DNA from: Hyphomicrobiales bacterium
Lineage (GTDB): Bacteria > Pseudomonadota > Alphaproteobacteria > Rhizobiales > Rhizobiaceae
Assembly (NCBI GenBank): GCA_900470805.1
Contig: UCCA01000018.1
Span: forward strand, 186,001 to 250,000
Length of the DNA: 64,000 bases
Direction of reading: 5' to 3'
The translations under genes and the position numbers were made by a program. The first letter of the stretch is position 1. The number at the start of each line of letters is the position of its first letter. Positions 50,190 to 59,223 of this stretch are shown here, in pieces. Under the pieces are notes generated by a model that saw only the letters and a list, made by a program, of their open reading frames with translations, ran no database searches and had not been told where the DNA came from.

Positions 50190-51602
50190 CTATATTCCGA
50201 ACCACCAGGTTGCGATACCGAGAAAGGCGAAAAAGCCCGTGCAGTCGGTCACCGTGGTGACGAAAACTGACGACGCGATGGCCGGGTCGGCGCCGACCTT
50301 GTCGAGAAGAAGCGGCAGAAGAATGCCTGCGACGGCAGCGGCGAACAGGTTGATGACCATGGCCGCGCCAATGACGAATCCGAGCTGATAGTCATGGAAC
50401 CACAGGGCCGCGATCGTCCCCATGATGACCGAGAACATGGCGCCGTTGGCGATGCCGACAGCAACCTCCCTCCGGATGACGCGACCGGCATTGTAGATGT
50501 CTAGGTCGCCGGTGGCGAGCGCGCGCACGGTCACCGTCATCGTCTGCGTACCCGCATTGCCGCCCATAGAAGCGACGATCGGCATCAGGACCGCGAGCGC
50601 GATCATCTTTTCGATGGATCCATCGAACAGGCCGATGACGCTCGCCGACAGCAGCGCCGTACCGAGGTTGATCACCAACCAGAGGAAACGCGACTTCACG
50701 GTCGAGAAGACATTATCCGACAGTTCTTCGTCACCAACGCCGCCGAGGCGCTTGATGTCCTCGTCGGCCTCTTCGTGGATGACGTCGACGACGTCGTCGA
50801 TGGTCAGCACGCCGACCAAGCGCCCGTTCTCGTCGACGACGGCAGCGGAAAGAAGGTCGTACTGTTCGAACAGCTGCGCCGCCTCTTCCTGGTCCATTTC
50901 GGCCGGGATCGGGTGGTTGGTCTCGCGCATGATCGTTTCGATCTTGTTCTGCCGCTTGGTGCGCAGGATCTTATCGAGGTCGATGGTGCCGAGCAGCTTG
51001 AACGTCGGATCGATGACGAAGATCTGCGAGAAAGAATAGGGCAGATCCTCCTCGTCGCGCATATAGTCGATCGTCTGGCCGACGGTCCAGAACGGCGGCA
51101 CGGCGACGAACTCCGTCTGCATGCGACGACCGGCGGAGCTCTCGGGATAGTCCAATGCGCGACGCAGGCGAACGCGTTCGGTGAACGGCAGCTGCGCCAA
51201 GATCTCTTCGCGGTCTTCCTTGTCGAGATCTTCGAGAATGTAAACGGCGTCGTCCGAATCGAGATCGCCGATGGCGGCGGCGATCTGCTCGTTCGGCATC
51301 TGGTCGACGATCTCGCGGCGGATCGCCTCGTCGACCTCCGTCAGCGCCGTCATGTCGAACTGGTCGCCAAGCAGGCGCACCAGCGCCAGACGCTGATCCG
51401 GCTGGATCGACTCCAGCAGATCGCCGAGTTCGGATTCGTGCAGGCGGGCGACGTGCTGGCGCAGGAAAATGGTGTCGCGGTCGGCGATGGCCGCGCCGAC
51501 CAGCGCCAGGAAGTCGCTGCGGACGTTGCCGTTTTCGTCGTAAAGGTCGGCTTCGCTGTCCTCAGGCCGCGTGCGGACGAGCTCTTCTGCTTCGTTCGTC
51601 AT
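50190..51602 (-). CDS. mgtE: Magnesium transporter MgtE
   Basis: 470 residues from the ATG at 51602. The N-terminal MgtE_N superhelical domain is about 50-150 (LESIQPDQRLALVRLLGD, LDSDDAVYILEDLDKEDREEIL in parts), followed by tandem CBS domains (about 155-275) and the membrane domain (about 300-470) with five helices. The pore signature is in MPIVASMGGNAGTQTMTVTVRALA and the C-terminal DCTGFFAFLG. It is a Mg2+-gated channel in the inner membrane. No M-box or other Mg riboswitch was recognised in the 169-base upstream gap. It is upstream of the MerR gene on the same strand. Confidence 0.97.
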   Translation of the reverse strand: MTNEAEELVRTRPEDSEADLYDENGNVRSDFLALVGAAIADRDTIFLRQHVARLHESELGDLLESIQPDQRLALVRLLGDQFDMTALTEVDEAIRREIVDQMPNEQIAAAIGDLDSDDAVYILEDLDKEDREEILAQLPFTERVRLRRALDYPESSAGRRMQTEFVAVPPFWTVGQTIDYMRDEEDLPYSFSQIFVIDPTFKLLGTIDLDKILRTKRQNKIETIMRETNHPIPAEMDQEEAAQLFEQYDLLSAAVVDENGRLVGVLTIDDVVDVIHEEADEDIKRLGGVGDEELSDNVFSTVKSRFLWLVINLGTALLSASVIGLFDGSIEKMIALAVLMPIVASMGGNAGTQTMTVTVRALATGDLDIYNAGRVIRREVAVGIANGAMFSVIMGTIAALWFHDYQLGFVIGAAMVINLFAAAVAGILLPLLLDKVGADPAIASSVFVTTVTDCTGFFAFLGIATWWFGI

Positions 51603-51771
51603 CTGTTGCCGCCCTCGCATGTGATTCGAAGTTTAGAATGCTTCGATACGCCGGAATTGCCTCCGTGCTAGCCCAAAGCCCTGGACACGTCCAGCGTTAA
51701 ACCGTTCATGTAGATGACAATTCGCCAGTCTGCGGATAGTTTCGCCTAGCCTTAGTCACGGAGAGGTTTTC

Positions 51772-52266
51772 TTGCCCGTTCGTCCCATTTTGCGCTTTCC
51801 ACACCCCGGACTGAAGACCGTCTGCGATCCTGTCACCGTCTTCGACGATAGCCTGCGTGGGCTCGCCACGGATCTGCTCGATACCATGCGCGCAGCCCCG
51901 GGTGTCGGTATTACCGCGGCCCATATCGGCGTCTTCCAGCGTGTGACGATGATTGAGTTCAGCCGCGAGGATGGGGTGCGGATCTACGTCAATCCGGAGA
52001 TCGTCTCGGCTGCGCCAGAAACCAGCCGGAACACGGAGGGGAGCGTTTCGATGCCGGGAGCAACCGAGGAGGTCACGAGGCCAAACGCTATCCGGTTTCG
52101 CTACCAGGATCTCGATGGTGCCGCGCATGAAGAAGATGCCGCTGACTTCCTCGCCATCTGCATCCAGCACGAGATCGACCAGCTTGACGGAATATTCTGG
52201 CTGCAGCGGCTGTCCAAGCTGAAGCGCGATCGGCTGGTGAAGAAGTGGGAGAAAGCCGGCGGCTGA
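51772..52266 (+). CDS. Peptide deformylase homologue lacking metal ligands
   Basis: 164 residues from a TTG at 51772 with GGAGAGG upstream; no earlier ATG is in frame. The fold is that of peptide deformylase: RPILRFPHPGLKTVCDPV, motif 1 GVGITAAHIG (44-53), motif 2 EGSVSMPG (89-96) and motif 3 QHEIDQLDG (132-140). Canonical enzymes have Gln, Cys and His at the positions occupied here by His51, Ser91 and Gln137, so two of three iron ligands (Cys in EGCLS, second His in HExxH) are missing while catalytic Glu134 is kept. Probably not an active deformylase; perhaps a regulatory or moonlighting relative. Confidence 0.85.
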   Translation: MPVRPILRFPHPGLKTVCDPVTVFDDSLRGLATDLLDTMRAAPGVGITAAHIGVFQRVTMIEFSREDGVRIYVNPEIVSAAPETSRNTEGSVSMPGATEEVTRPNAIRFRYQDLDGAAHEEDAADFLAICIQHEIDQLDGIFWLQRLSKLKRDRLVKKWEKAGG

Positions 52267-52277
52267 TCCCTCCCCGA

Positions 52278-52982
52278 TTACATCTCCACCGGGGCCGGCA
52301 GTGGTGGCTTGGTTGTTTCCGGCGCGGCAATGCGGGCAGCCAACTCCTCAGGCGTGACGAGGCCACCTGATATCAGAAGCTTCGCGGCATCTTCCGGCGA
52401 CATGTCGAGCATCACGATTTTCTCGCGCGGCACGAAGATCAGGAAACCTGCCGTCGGCACCGGTGTCGGCGGGAGGAAGACACTGACCATGTCGTGGCCC
52501 ATGGCGTTGAACTTCGAGGCGATTTCACCCCTGGCATCGGTGGCGATGAAGACCATCGACCAGAGGCCGGGGCTCGGGTACTCGATCAGCCCGACTTTCT
52601 TGAAGGAGTTGCTGCGCTCCTTGAGCACGGTCTCGAAGATCTGCTTCACGCTCTTGTAGATCACGCGGACGAGCGGAACGCGCCGAACCAGCGACTCGCT
52701 GAACTGAACGATCGACTGGCCGATGAGGTTCTTGCCGAGGAAGCCGATCATGGTGATGATGATCAGGCCGATCAGGAGCCCTGAGCCTGGAACGGCGAAA
52801 TTGAGATAGTTGTCCGGGTCGTAGCGGGCGGGCAGATAGGGTTTGACCCAGCTATCGGCCCAGCGCACCACCGACCATGTCAGCCATAGCGTGATGGCGA
52901 TCGGCGCGCAGATGATGATGCCCGCCAGAAAATTGTTTCTGATGCGTGTGGCGATCGACAGTCGGGGCAATTTTTCCGTCAT
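52278..52982 (-). CDS. DUF502 family membrane protein
   Basis: 234 residues from the ATG at 52982. Two transmembrane helices (about 20-40, NFLAGIIICAPIAITLWLTW, and about 65-88, PGSGLLIGLIIITMIGFLG) are followed by the DUF502 soluble domain: VPLVRVIYKSVKQIFETVL, VGLIEYPSPGLWSMVFIATDA (overlapping) and FLPPTPVPTAGFLIFVPREKIVMLDMSPEDAAKLLIS (overlapping). The family is common in bacteria and plants (COV-like), with unknown function. It ends 12 bases from the deformylase-like gene, convergently. It is not coupled to glmS, which lies 116 bases to the right. Confidence 0.92.
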   Translation of the reverse strand: MTEKLPRLSIATRIRNNFLAGIIICAPIAITLWLTWSVVRWADSWVKPYLPARYDPDNYLNFAVPGSGLLIGLIIITMIGFLGKNLIGQSIVQFSESLVRRVPLVRVIYKSVKQIFETVLKERSNSFKKVGLIEYPSPGLWSMVFIATDARGEIASKFNAMGHDMVSVFLPPTPVPTAGFLIFVPREKIVMLDMSPEDAAKLLISGGLVTPEELAARIAAPETTKPPLPAPVEM

Positions 52983-53097
52983 CGGCTGCGGATGAACTCC
53001 GTTCAATATAGCGGCAGTCGGAAATCAGTGCCCCCGTGCTTTCCGAGGCGGAAATTGCCAGACTTTGCCGCGCCGCACAAGCCATGGCGGCCCGGAC

Positions 53098-54924
53098 TCA
53101 CTCGACCGTGACCGACTTCGCAAGGTTGCGCGGCTGATCGACATCGGTGCCCATGAAGACGGCCGTGTGGTACGCCAACAGCTGGATCGGCAGCGAGAAG
53201 ATCATCGGCGCGATGATCTCATCGACATTCGGCAAAACGATCGTCGCCATGGTCGGCAACTTGGAGTGAGCCGCACCAGCCTCGTCGGTGATGAAGATGA
53301 TGCGACCGCCGCGAGCCGCGACCTCCTGCATGTTCGATACGGTCTTCTCGAAGAAGCGATCATAGGGCGCGATGACGATGACGGGCATGTTCTCGTCGAT
53401 CAGCGCGATCGGGCCGTGCTTCAGCTCGCCGGCGGCATAGCCTTCGGCGTGGATGTAGGAGATTTCCTTGAGCTTCAGCGCGCCTTCCATGGCCAGCGGA
53501 TAGCTGGTGCCACGGCCGAGGTAGAGCACGTCACGGCACTTCGACAGCTCGCGCGACAGCGTTTCCATCTGCGGCTGAATAGCGTTGAGCACTCCACTCA
53601 TGATCCGCGGCATTTCCGCCAAATGGCGAACAAGTTCTTTTTCCTGATCGGGGCTGATCGTTCCCCTCGCCTTGCCAGCGCCAAGCGCCAGCGATGCCAG
53701 AACAGCCAGCTGGCAGGTAAAGGCCTTGGTCGAGGCAACGCCGATCTCCGGACCGGCCATGATCGGAAAGATCGCATCCGATTCACGGGCGATCGTCGAT
53801 TCCCGGACGTTGACGACGGCGCCGATCTTCAAGCCGTTGTCCTTGCAATAGCGTAGGGAAGCCAGCGTATCGGCGGTCTCGCCGGACTGCGAGATGAACA
53901 GGGCCGCCTGTGTCGGAGACAGCGGCATTTCGCGGTAGCGGAATTCCGAGGCGACGTCGATCTCGACCGGCAGGCGCGCGTAGCGCTCGAACCAGTACTT
54001 GCCGACGAGGCCGGCGAGATAGGCGGTGCCACAGGCCGAGATGGCGAGACCGGTGACAGACTTGAAATCGATCGCGGCGGCGTTCGGACCGACCGTGTTG
54101 CTGGCGAAATCCACATAGTGGCTGAGCGCGTGGGAGATCACTTCCGGCTGCTCGTAGATTTCCTTTTCCATGAAATGGCGGTGATTGCCCTTGTCGACGA
54201 CGAAAGCGGTCGTCTGCGAGATCTGGCGCGGACGCCAGATCTCGTTGCCGGCGAAATCGAGAATGGTTGCGCCGTCCCTGGTCAGAACCGCCCAGTCGCC
54301 GTCGACCAGATAGGTGATCTCATTGGTGAAGGGCGACAGGGCGATGGCGTCGGAGCCGAGGAACATCTCACCCCTGCCGTAACCGATCGCCAGCGGCGGG
54401 CCGGAGCGCGCCGCCATGATGGTGTCTGGATCCTTCTGCAGCATGACGGCAAGCGCATAGGCGCCGGTGACGCGGTTGAGCATCTTCATCATCGCCGCGC
54501 GTGGCTCGAGCCCTTCGCCGAGATACTTGGCCATCAGGTGGGCGACGACCTCGGTGTCGGTCTGCGTTTCGAAGACGGCGCCTTCGGCGGTCAGTTCATC
54601 ACGAATTTCGGAGAAGTTTTCGATGATCCCGTTGTGGACGACGGCGACGCCGTGCACGAAATGTGGGTGCGCGTTGGTCTCGTTGGGGACGCCGTGGGTT
54701 GCCCAGCGTGTGTGGGCGATACCCGTGTTGCCGGCGAGCGGCTCGCTGTCGAGACGCTTTTCGAGATTGAAGAGCTTTCCCTCGGCGCGGCGGCGTTCCA
54801 TGGCGCCATCGTGGATGGTGGCGACCCCGGCGGAATCATAGCCCCGATATTCAAGCCGCTTCAGTGCATCGACAAGGCGCACAGCAACCGGACTATTACC
54901 AACGATACCAACAATTCCACACAT
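53098..54924 (-). CDS. glmS: Glutamine--fructose-6-phosphate aminotransferase
   Basis: 608 residues. The N-terminal class II glutaminase starts MCGIVGIVG, with catalytic Cys2 (Cys1 after Met removal), and continues RLEYRGYDSAG and HTRWATHG. Two SIS sugar isomerase domains follow (about 285-420 and 455-595), with ISACGTAYLAG, ISQSGETADTL, AEGYAAGELKHGPIALID and a C-terminal DVDQPRNLAKSVTVE. It makes glucosamine-6-phosphate for peptidoglycan and lipopolysaccharide. No glmS ribozyme is visible. It lies 108 bases downstream of glmU on the same strand; both work in UDP-GlcNAc synthesis. Confidence 0.98.
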   Translation of the reverse strand: MCGIVGIVGNSPVAVRLVDALKRLEYRGYDSAGVATIHDGAMERRRAEGKLFNLEKRLDSEPLAGNTGIAHTRWATHGVPNETNAHPHFVHGVAVVHNGIIENFSEIRDELTAEGAVFETQTDTEVVAHLMAKYLGEGLEPRAAMMKMLNRVTGAYALAVMLQKDPDTIMAARSGPPLAIGYGRGEMFLGSDAIALSPFTNEITYLVDGDWAVLTRDGATILDFAGNEIWRPRQISQTTAFVVDKGNHRHFMEKEIYEQPEVISHALSHYVDFASNTVGPNAAAIDFKSVTGLAISACGTAYLAGLVGKYWFERYARLPVEIDVASEFRYREMPLSPTQAALFISQSGETADTLASLRYCKDNGLKIGAVVNVRESTIARESDAIFPIMAGPEIGVASTKAFTCQLAVLASLALGAGKARGTISPDQEKELVRHLAEMPRIMSGVLNAIQPQMETLSRELSKCRDVLYLGRGTSYPLAMEGALKLKEISYIHAEGYAAGELKHGPIALIDENMPVIVIAPYDRFFEKTVSNMQEVAARGGRIIFITDEAGAAHSKLPTMATIVLPNVDEIIAPMIFSLPIQLLAYHTAVFMGTDVDQPRNLAKSVTVE

Positions 54925-55032
54925 AAAAACATCCCCAATGCCGCCAATCAATTGGAGGCAGTCGTAGCAATTTTCTCTTTTTTCTCAATCGGCTCATCGG
55001 TCACTTTCGGTGACCGGCCGTTACGAAAAGCC

Positions 55033-56394
55033 TCAGCCTTTCGCCTTCTTCGCAGCCTTGATCGCCAGCGCGCGCTCGCGCAGCGCCGTGGCACGGCCCG
55101 GTTTGACCTCCTGGCGGGCGCGGCCGAAGGCAAGCGCATCGGCAGGCACATCCGAAGTGATGACACTGCCGGAGGCGACATAAGCGTTGTCACCGATGCT
55201 GACTGGGGCGACCAGCGAGGAATTGGAACCGACGAAGGCGTTCGCGCCAATGACGGTTTCGCTCTTGTTGACGCCGTCGTAGTTGCAAGTGATCGTGCCC
55301 GCGCCGATGTTGGCACCGGCGCCGATCCTGGCATCGCCGATATAGGTCAGGTGGTTGACCTTGGCGCCCTCGCCGACCTTGCCGTTCTTCACTTCGCAGA
55401 AATTGCCGACCTTCGACCCTTCCGCCAGATCGGCGCCCGGCCGCAGCCGCGCGAATGGTCCGACCGTGGCGCCGGCGCTGACATGGGCACCCTCGATGTG
55501 CGAGAAGGCATGGATGATGGCGCCGCCATCGATCACCGCACCGGGGCCGAAGACGACGTTCGGCTCGATCAGCGCATCCTGGCCGATGACTGTGTCGTAG
55601 GAGAGAAACACGGTTTCCGGCGCGATCATGCTAACGCCCGAGATCATCAACTCGTGGCGACGGCGCTCCTGCCAGAGGCGTTCGATGACGGCGAGTTCGG
55701 CGCGATTGTTGGCGCCGGTCATCTCGACTTCGGGGGCATCGACGGCGGTGACGCGGCCGCCCAGCGAGCGGGCAATCTCGACGAGATCGGTGAGATAGTA
55801 TTCGCCCTTGGCATTGCTGTTGCCGATGCGCGCCAGCAGATCCAGCGCCTTGCGGCCATTGATCGCCATCAGGCCGCTGTTGCACCATGTGACGGCGCGC
55901 TCGGCGTCGGTGGCATCTTTTTCCTCGCGGATTGCGATCAGTTCGCCGTCCTTGACCAGCAGGCGACCGTAGCCGCTCGGCTTGTGTGTGTGGAAGCCGA
56001 TAACGACGATGTCGCTGCCGTCTGCCAGAGCCTGGCGTGCGGCCTTCAGAGGCGCTGCCGTCTGCAGGGGAACGTCGCCATAGGTGACGATGATATCGTC
56101 ATAGCCGCGCGCAATCGCGTCGCGTGCCGCGAGCACGGCGTGACCGGTGCCGAGGCGTTCGGTCTGCAGGTAGGTTTCGATCTCGATGCCGCCGACATTG
56201 GCCGCCTTCGCCACCTCGTCCGCATTGCGGCCGACAACCAGGGCCACCGAGCCTATATCGGTCTTGGCGACTGCCTCGACGACATGCGCAATCATCGGGC
56301 GGTTCGCCACCGGGTGCAGCACCTTCGACTTCGACGATTTCATTCGCGTGCTGTCACCCGCGGCGAGAATGACGGCAAGACAAGTGCGTTCCAT
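55033..56394 (-). CDS. glmU: Bifunctional GlmU (GlcNAc-1-phosphate uridyltransferase / GlcN-1-P acetyltransferase)
   Basis: 453 residues from the ATG at 56394 (GGGAG upstream). The N-terminal uridyltransferase domain has [25 protein letters not shown] in overlapping parts and the [12 protein letters not shown] loop. The C-terminal left-handed beta-helix acetyltransferase (about 255-450) shows hexapeptide repeats, [35 protein letters not shown] and [10 protein letters not shown]. It performs the last two steps to UDP-N-acetylglucosamine. Directly upstream of glmS, as in many rhizobia. A 7-bp hairpin (54998-55016) sits between the two genes. Confidence 0.98.
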   Translation of the reverse strand: MERTCLAVILAAGDSTRMKSSKSKVLHPVANRPMIAHVVEAVAKTDIGSVALVVGRNADEVAKAANVGGIEIETYLQTERLGTGHAVLAARDAIARGYDDIIVTYGDVPLQTAAPLKAARQALADGSDIVVIGFHTHKPSGYGRLLVKDGELIAIREEKDATDAERAVTWCNSGLMAINGRKALDLLARIGNSNAKGEYYLTDLVEIARSLGGRVTAVDAPEVEMTGANNRAELAVIERLWQERRRHELMISGVSMIAPETVFLSYDTVIGQDALIEPNVVFGPGAVIDGGAIIHAFSHIEGAHVSAGATVGPFARLRPGADLAEGSKVGNFCEVKNGKVGEGAKVNHLTYIGDARIGAGANIGAGTITCNYDGVNKSETVIGANAFVGSNSSLVAPVSIGDNAYVASGSVITSDVPADALAFGRARQEVKPGRATALRERALAIKAAKKAKG

Positions 56395-56473
56395 GCTTGG
56401 CTCCCAAGAATCCGTTACAGCGCGTTGCCGCCTCATAGCAGCAACACGCCGACGGGACAAAGATCAAAATGGA

Positions 56474-57226
56474 TCAGGCGGAAACCTTCGCCATGCCGGC
56501 ATAAGCCTCGTGGACGTGGTCCCGCCCCTCGACGATCACCGCTTCCATGGCGGCGCGTGCAGCGTGCACGTCGCAGGCACTGATGGCATCGACGATGCGC
56601 ATGTGTGTCTCGGAAATCGTGGCAAAGCCGTTCTGCGACGGCGGCGTGCTGATCCGGAACATGCCAACAAGCGCCGCCTCGATCAGGCTGCCGAGCGTAT
56701 GCATGAACGGATTGTGCGCCGCATCGGCAATCGCCAGATGGAACTGCAGATCGGCCAGCGCCAGACTTTCCGTCGTGTGACCGGGCGCCGCCATCTCGCC
56801 GGCCAGTCTGGTCAGCAGCGCAATCTCTTCGGGCGTCGCCCGCTCGGCCGCCAGACCTGCGGCAAACGGCTCGACCGCCAGGCGGATGTCGTAGAGCTGC
56901 AGCAGGAACTCCTCGGTGACGTCATCGTCGAAATGCCAGGCGATGACCTCGCTGTCGAACATGTTCCATTGGCTTTTCTCGGTGACGCGGGTGCCGACGC
57001 GCGCCTTGGCGACGATCATGCCCTTGGCCGCAAGCGTCTTCATGGTTTCACGCAGCACGGTGCGGGAGACCTTGAACCGTTGCGCAAGCTCGACATCCCC
57101 CGGCAGGATACTTCCAACTGGATAGGTTCCGGCCACGATGGCGCGGCCGAGTTCATCCACCACCTGCGCATGGCTGGTGCGGGATCTCCGCTGCGTCTTC
57201 CCCGTATCAAGCATTCGATTGCGCAA
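56474..57226 (-). CDS. GntR-family regulator, FadR/FCD type
   Basis: 250 residues. The winged helix (about 20-85) has QVVDELGRAIVAGTYPVGSILPG, DVELAQRFKVSRTVLRETMKTL and KGMIVAKARVGTRV. The FCD ligand domain (about 100-240) has metal-binding Asp/His positions in LYDIRLAVEPFAAGLA, FHLAIADAAHNPFM and HMRIVDAI. The family binds sugar acids or related metabolites and represses or activates a nearby operon. It is the last gene of the ytfQ-yjfF transcript, 16 bases after yjfF, so it probably controls that operon; a candidate site lies before ytfQ (61869-61882). Confidence 0.93.
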   Translation of the reverse strand: MRNRMLDTGKTQRRSRTSHAQVVDELGRAIVAGTYPVGSILPGDVELAQRFKVSRTVLRETMKTLAAKGMIVAKARVGTRVTEKSQWNMFDSEVIAWHFDDDVTEEFLLQLYDIRLAVEPFAAGLAAERATPEEIALLTRLAGEMAAPGHTTESLALADLQFHLAIADAAHNPFMHTLGSLIEAALVGMFRISTPPSQNGFATISETHMRIVDAISACDVHAARAAMEAVIVEGRDHVHEAYAGMAKVSA

Positions 57227-57241
57227 CTGACTGGCCCCCTG

Positions 57242-58210
57242 TCAGGCATACCTCTTGTTCAGACTGGAGAGGAACAGGATGGCTTTCTGCATCAGGATGA
57301 ATGCAAAAAGCAGAAGGCCGATCAGTATCTTTGTCCACCAACTGGAGAGTGTTCCGTCGAAGGTGATGTAGGTCTGAATCAAACCCTGTATCAGGAGCCC
57401 GATAAAGGTTCCCGCCACAAATCCCGCTCCACCCGTCAGCAGTGTGCCCCCAATGACAACCGCCGCAATGGCATCGAGTTCGACGCCCACAGCTGCCAAT
57501 GAATAGCCGGCGGACGTATAGAGAGAAAAAACGATTCCCGACAGCCCGGCGAGGAAGCCGGAGAGCGCATAAATCTGAATCGTGGTGCGACCAACCGGCA
57601 CACCCATCAATTGGGCGGTCTGCGCTCCTCCACCAAGCGCGTAGACATTGGTGCCAAAGCGGGTCCGGTGGGCGATGAAGATGCCGACCGCGAAAACGAT
57701 CAACATGATCGCGCCGATCAGCGTCAGTCGGCCGCCTCCGGGCAGCTTGTAATAGAGGCCAGAGAGCGTGGTGTAGTAGTCGTGGCCGATCGGGATGCTG
57801 TCGATCGACAACACGAAGGCCATGCCGCGGGCTAAGAACATGCCGGCCAGCGTGACGATGAAGGCCGGCATCTGGAGATAATGGATCACAGCGCCCATTG
57901 CCGCGCCGAACGCCGTGGTGATGACAAGCACCAACGCGAAAGCGACCAGCGGATGAATGCTGGTGTTCTGCAGGATCACGGCAAGGAAGACGCCGGTGAA
58001 GGCGATCACCGAACCAATCGACAGGTCGATGCCGCCCGAGATGATCACGAAGGTCATACCGACGGCCGCGATACCGAGGAAGGCGTTGTCGGTGAGCAAG
58101 TTACCAACGACGCGGGTCGACAGCATGTTCGGATACTGCAGCGCGCAGACCGCGTAGGACAGGATGAAAATCACGATCGTCGCCAGCAGAGGCAGGTATT
58201 TCGAATTCAT
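57242..58210 (-). CDS. yjfF: Galactofuranose-type ABC permease, YjfF
   Basis: A 322-residue permease of the RbsC/AraH family with about nine helices. Typical are LLTDNAFLGIAAVGMTFVIISGGIDLSIGSVIAFTG (overlapping parts), ALGGGAQTAQLMGVPVGRTTI (docking loop) and VELDAIAAVVIGGTLLTGGAGFVAGTFIG. The pairing with a second, different permease (ytfT) in the same operon is the hallmark of the YtfQRT-YjfF galactofuranose importer. Its start overlaps the ytfT stop (58207-58210). The N-terminal helix spans about 6-24. Confidence 0.9.
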   Translation of the reverse strand: MNSKYLPLLATIVIFILSYAVCALQYPNMLSTRVVGNLLTDNAFLGIAAVGMTFVIISGGIDLSIGSVIAFTGVFLAVILQNTSIHPLVAFALVLVITTAFGAAMGAVIHYLQMPAFIVTLAGMFLARGMAFVLSIDSIPIGHDYYTTLSGLYYKLPGGGRLTLIGAIMLIVFAVGIFIAHRTRFGTNVYALGGGAQTAQLMGVPVGRTTIQIYALSGFLAGLSGIVFSLYTSAGYSLAAVGVELDAIAAVVIGGTLLTGGAGFVAGTFIGLLIQGLIQTYITFDGTLSSWWTKILIGLLLFAFILMQKAILFLSSLNKRYA

Positions 58211-59223
58211 TTCTGCAGTTCCCCTCTCGGGCCGGAGCGACGCCCCATGAAGACGGCTGCCGACTGCACGGCAGGCGACTGGATGACGAGGATGACGAGG
58301 ACGATCACGGCCTTGATGATCAGGTTGAATTCCGGCGGAAAGCCCGAGAGAAGGATGCCGGTGTTGACCGCCTGGATGATCATCGCGCCGATCAGCGAGC
58401 CGACGATGCTGAAGCGACCGCCGAGCAGCGAATTGCCGCCGACGACCACCGCAAGGATTGCGTCGAGCTCAAGCCAGAGGCCGGCATTGTTGGCGTCGGC
58501 ACCCTTGATGTCGGCGGCCACAATGATGCCGGCGATCGCGGCGCACAGACCGCTCAGCATGTAGACAGCCATCAGCAGGACAGGCGTGCGGACGCCCGAG
58601 AGCTTGCTGGCGTGTCGGTTGATGCCGGTCGCCTCGATCAGCATACCGAGTGCGGTGCGGCGGACGAGAAGCGTGACCAGCGCGCCGACCACCAACCATA
58701 TGACGACGGGCATCGGCATGAAGGCGAAGGAGCCGCTGCCGAAGTAGATCAGACCGTCATCGTTAAAGGTCATGATCACGCCCTCGGTGATCAACTGCGC
58801 GATGCCCCGCCCGGCGACCATCAGCACCAGAGTGGCGATGATCGGCTGGATATTCAGGATCGAGACCAGAAAGCCGTTCCAGACGCCGCAGGCAAGACCG
58901 ACCAGAAGAGTCATTGCAAGCGTCCAGGCGAGCGAGTTGCCTGACACGATCGACGAGGCGGCAACCGCACCGCAGATGGCGATGACAGCGCCGACGGAGA
59001 GGTCGATGCCCTTCGTTGCGATGACAAGCGTCATGCCGGTTGCCAGCAACGCGACGGGCGCACCACGGTTCAGGACGTCGATCAGACTGCCATAGAGACG
59101 ACCATTCTGAATTGTTACATTAAAAAACTGCGGGAACATGATGAAATTCAATGATAGAATAACAACAAGTGCAATCAATTGCGGCGCCAGGCGAATAAGC
59201 AGCGCCTTCTGTGACGACGTCAT
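58207..59223 (-). CDS. ytfT: Galactofuranose-type ABC permease, YtfT
   Basis: A 338-residue membrane protein of the RbsC/AraH family. Motifs are VALLATGMTLVIATKGIDLSVGAVIAICG (overlapping), ATGINRHASKLSGVRTPVLLMAVYMLSGL (docking loop, overlapping) and LELDAILAVVVGGNSLLGGRFSIVGSLIGAMI. In E. coli, YtfT and YjfF form a heterodimeric channel for galactofuranose with the YtfR ATPase and YtfQ binding protein. It overlaps ytfR upstream (59220-59223) and yjfF downstream, so the three are translationally coupled. Confidence 0.9.
   Translation of the reverse strand: MTSSQKALLIRLAPQLIALVVILSLNFIMFPQFFNVTIQNGRLYGSLIDVLNRGAPVALLATGMTLVIATKGIDLSVGAVIAICGAVAASSIVSGNSLAWTLAMTLLVGLACGVWNGFLVSILNIQPIIATLVLMVAGRGIAQLITEGVIMTFNDDGLIYFGSGSFAFMPMPVVIWLVVGALVTLLVRRTALGMLIEATGINRHASKLSGVRTPVLLMAVYMLSGLCAAIAGIIVAADIKGADANNAGLWLELDAILAVVVGGNSLLGGRFSIVGSLIGAMIIQAVNTGILLSGFPPEFNLIIKAVIVLVILVIQSPAVQSAAVFMGRRSGPRGELQK

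Noticed and set aside
51603..51771. M-box or other magnesium riboswitch before mgtE
   Set aside because: The leader is short and lacks the conserved M-box helices; alphaproteobacterial mgtE genes often lack one.
53041..53097. glmS-type ribozyme in the glmS region
   Set aside because: The ribozyme would be upstream of the glmS start (after 54924), and that gap shows only a 7-bp hairpin and no pseudoknot core; it is known mainly from Firmicutes.
54118..56583. An 821-codon plus-strand open frame crossing glmS and glmU
   Set aside because: It is antisense to two clear enzymes and spans the gap between them. The composition is low-information Asp/Gly/Ala, so it is a shadow frame.
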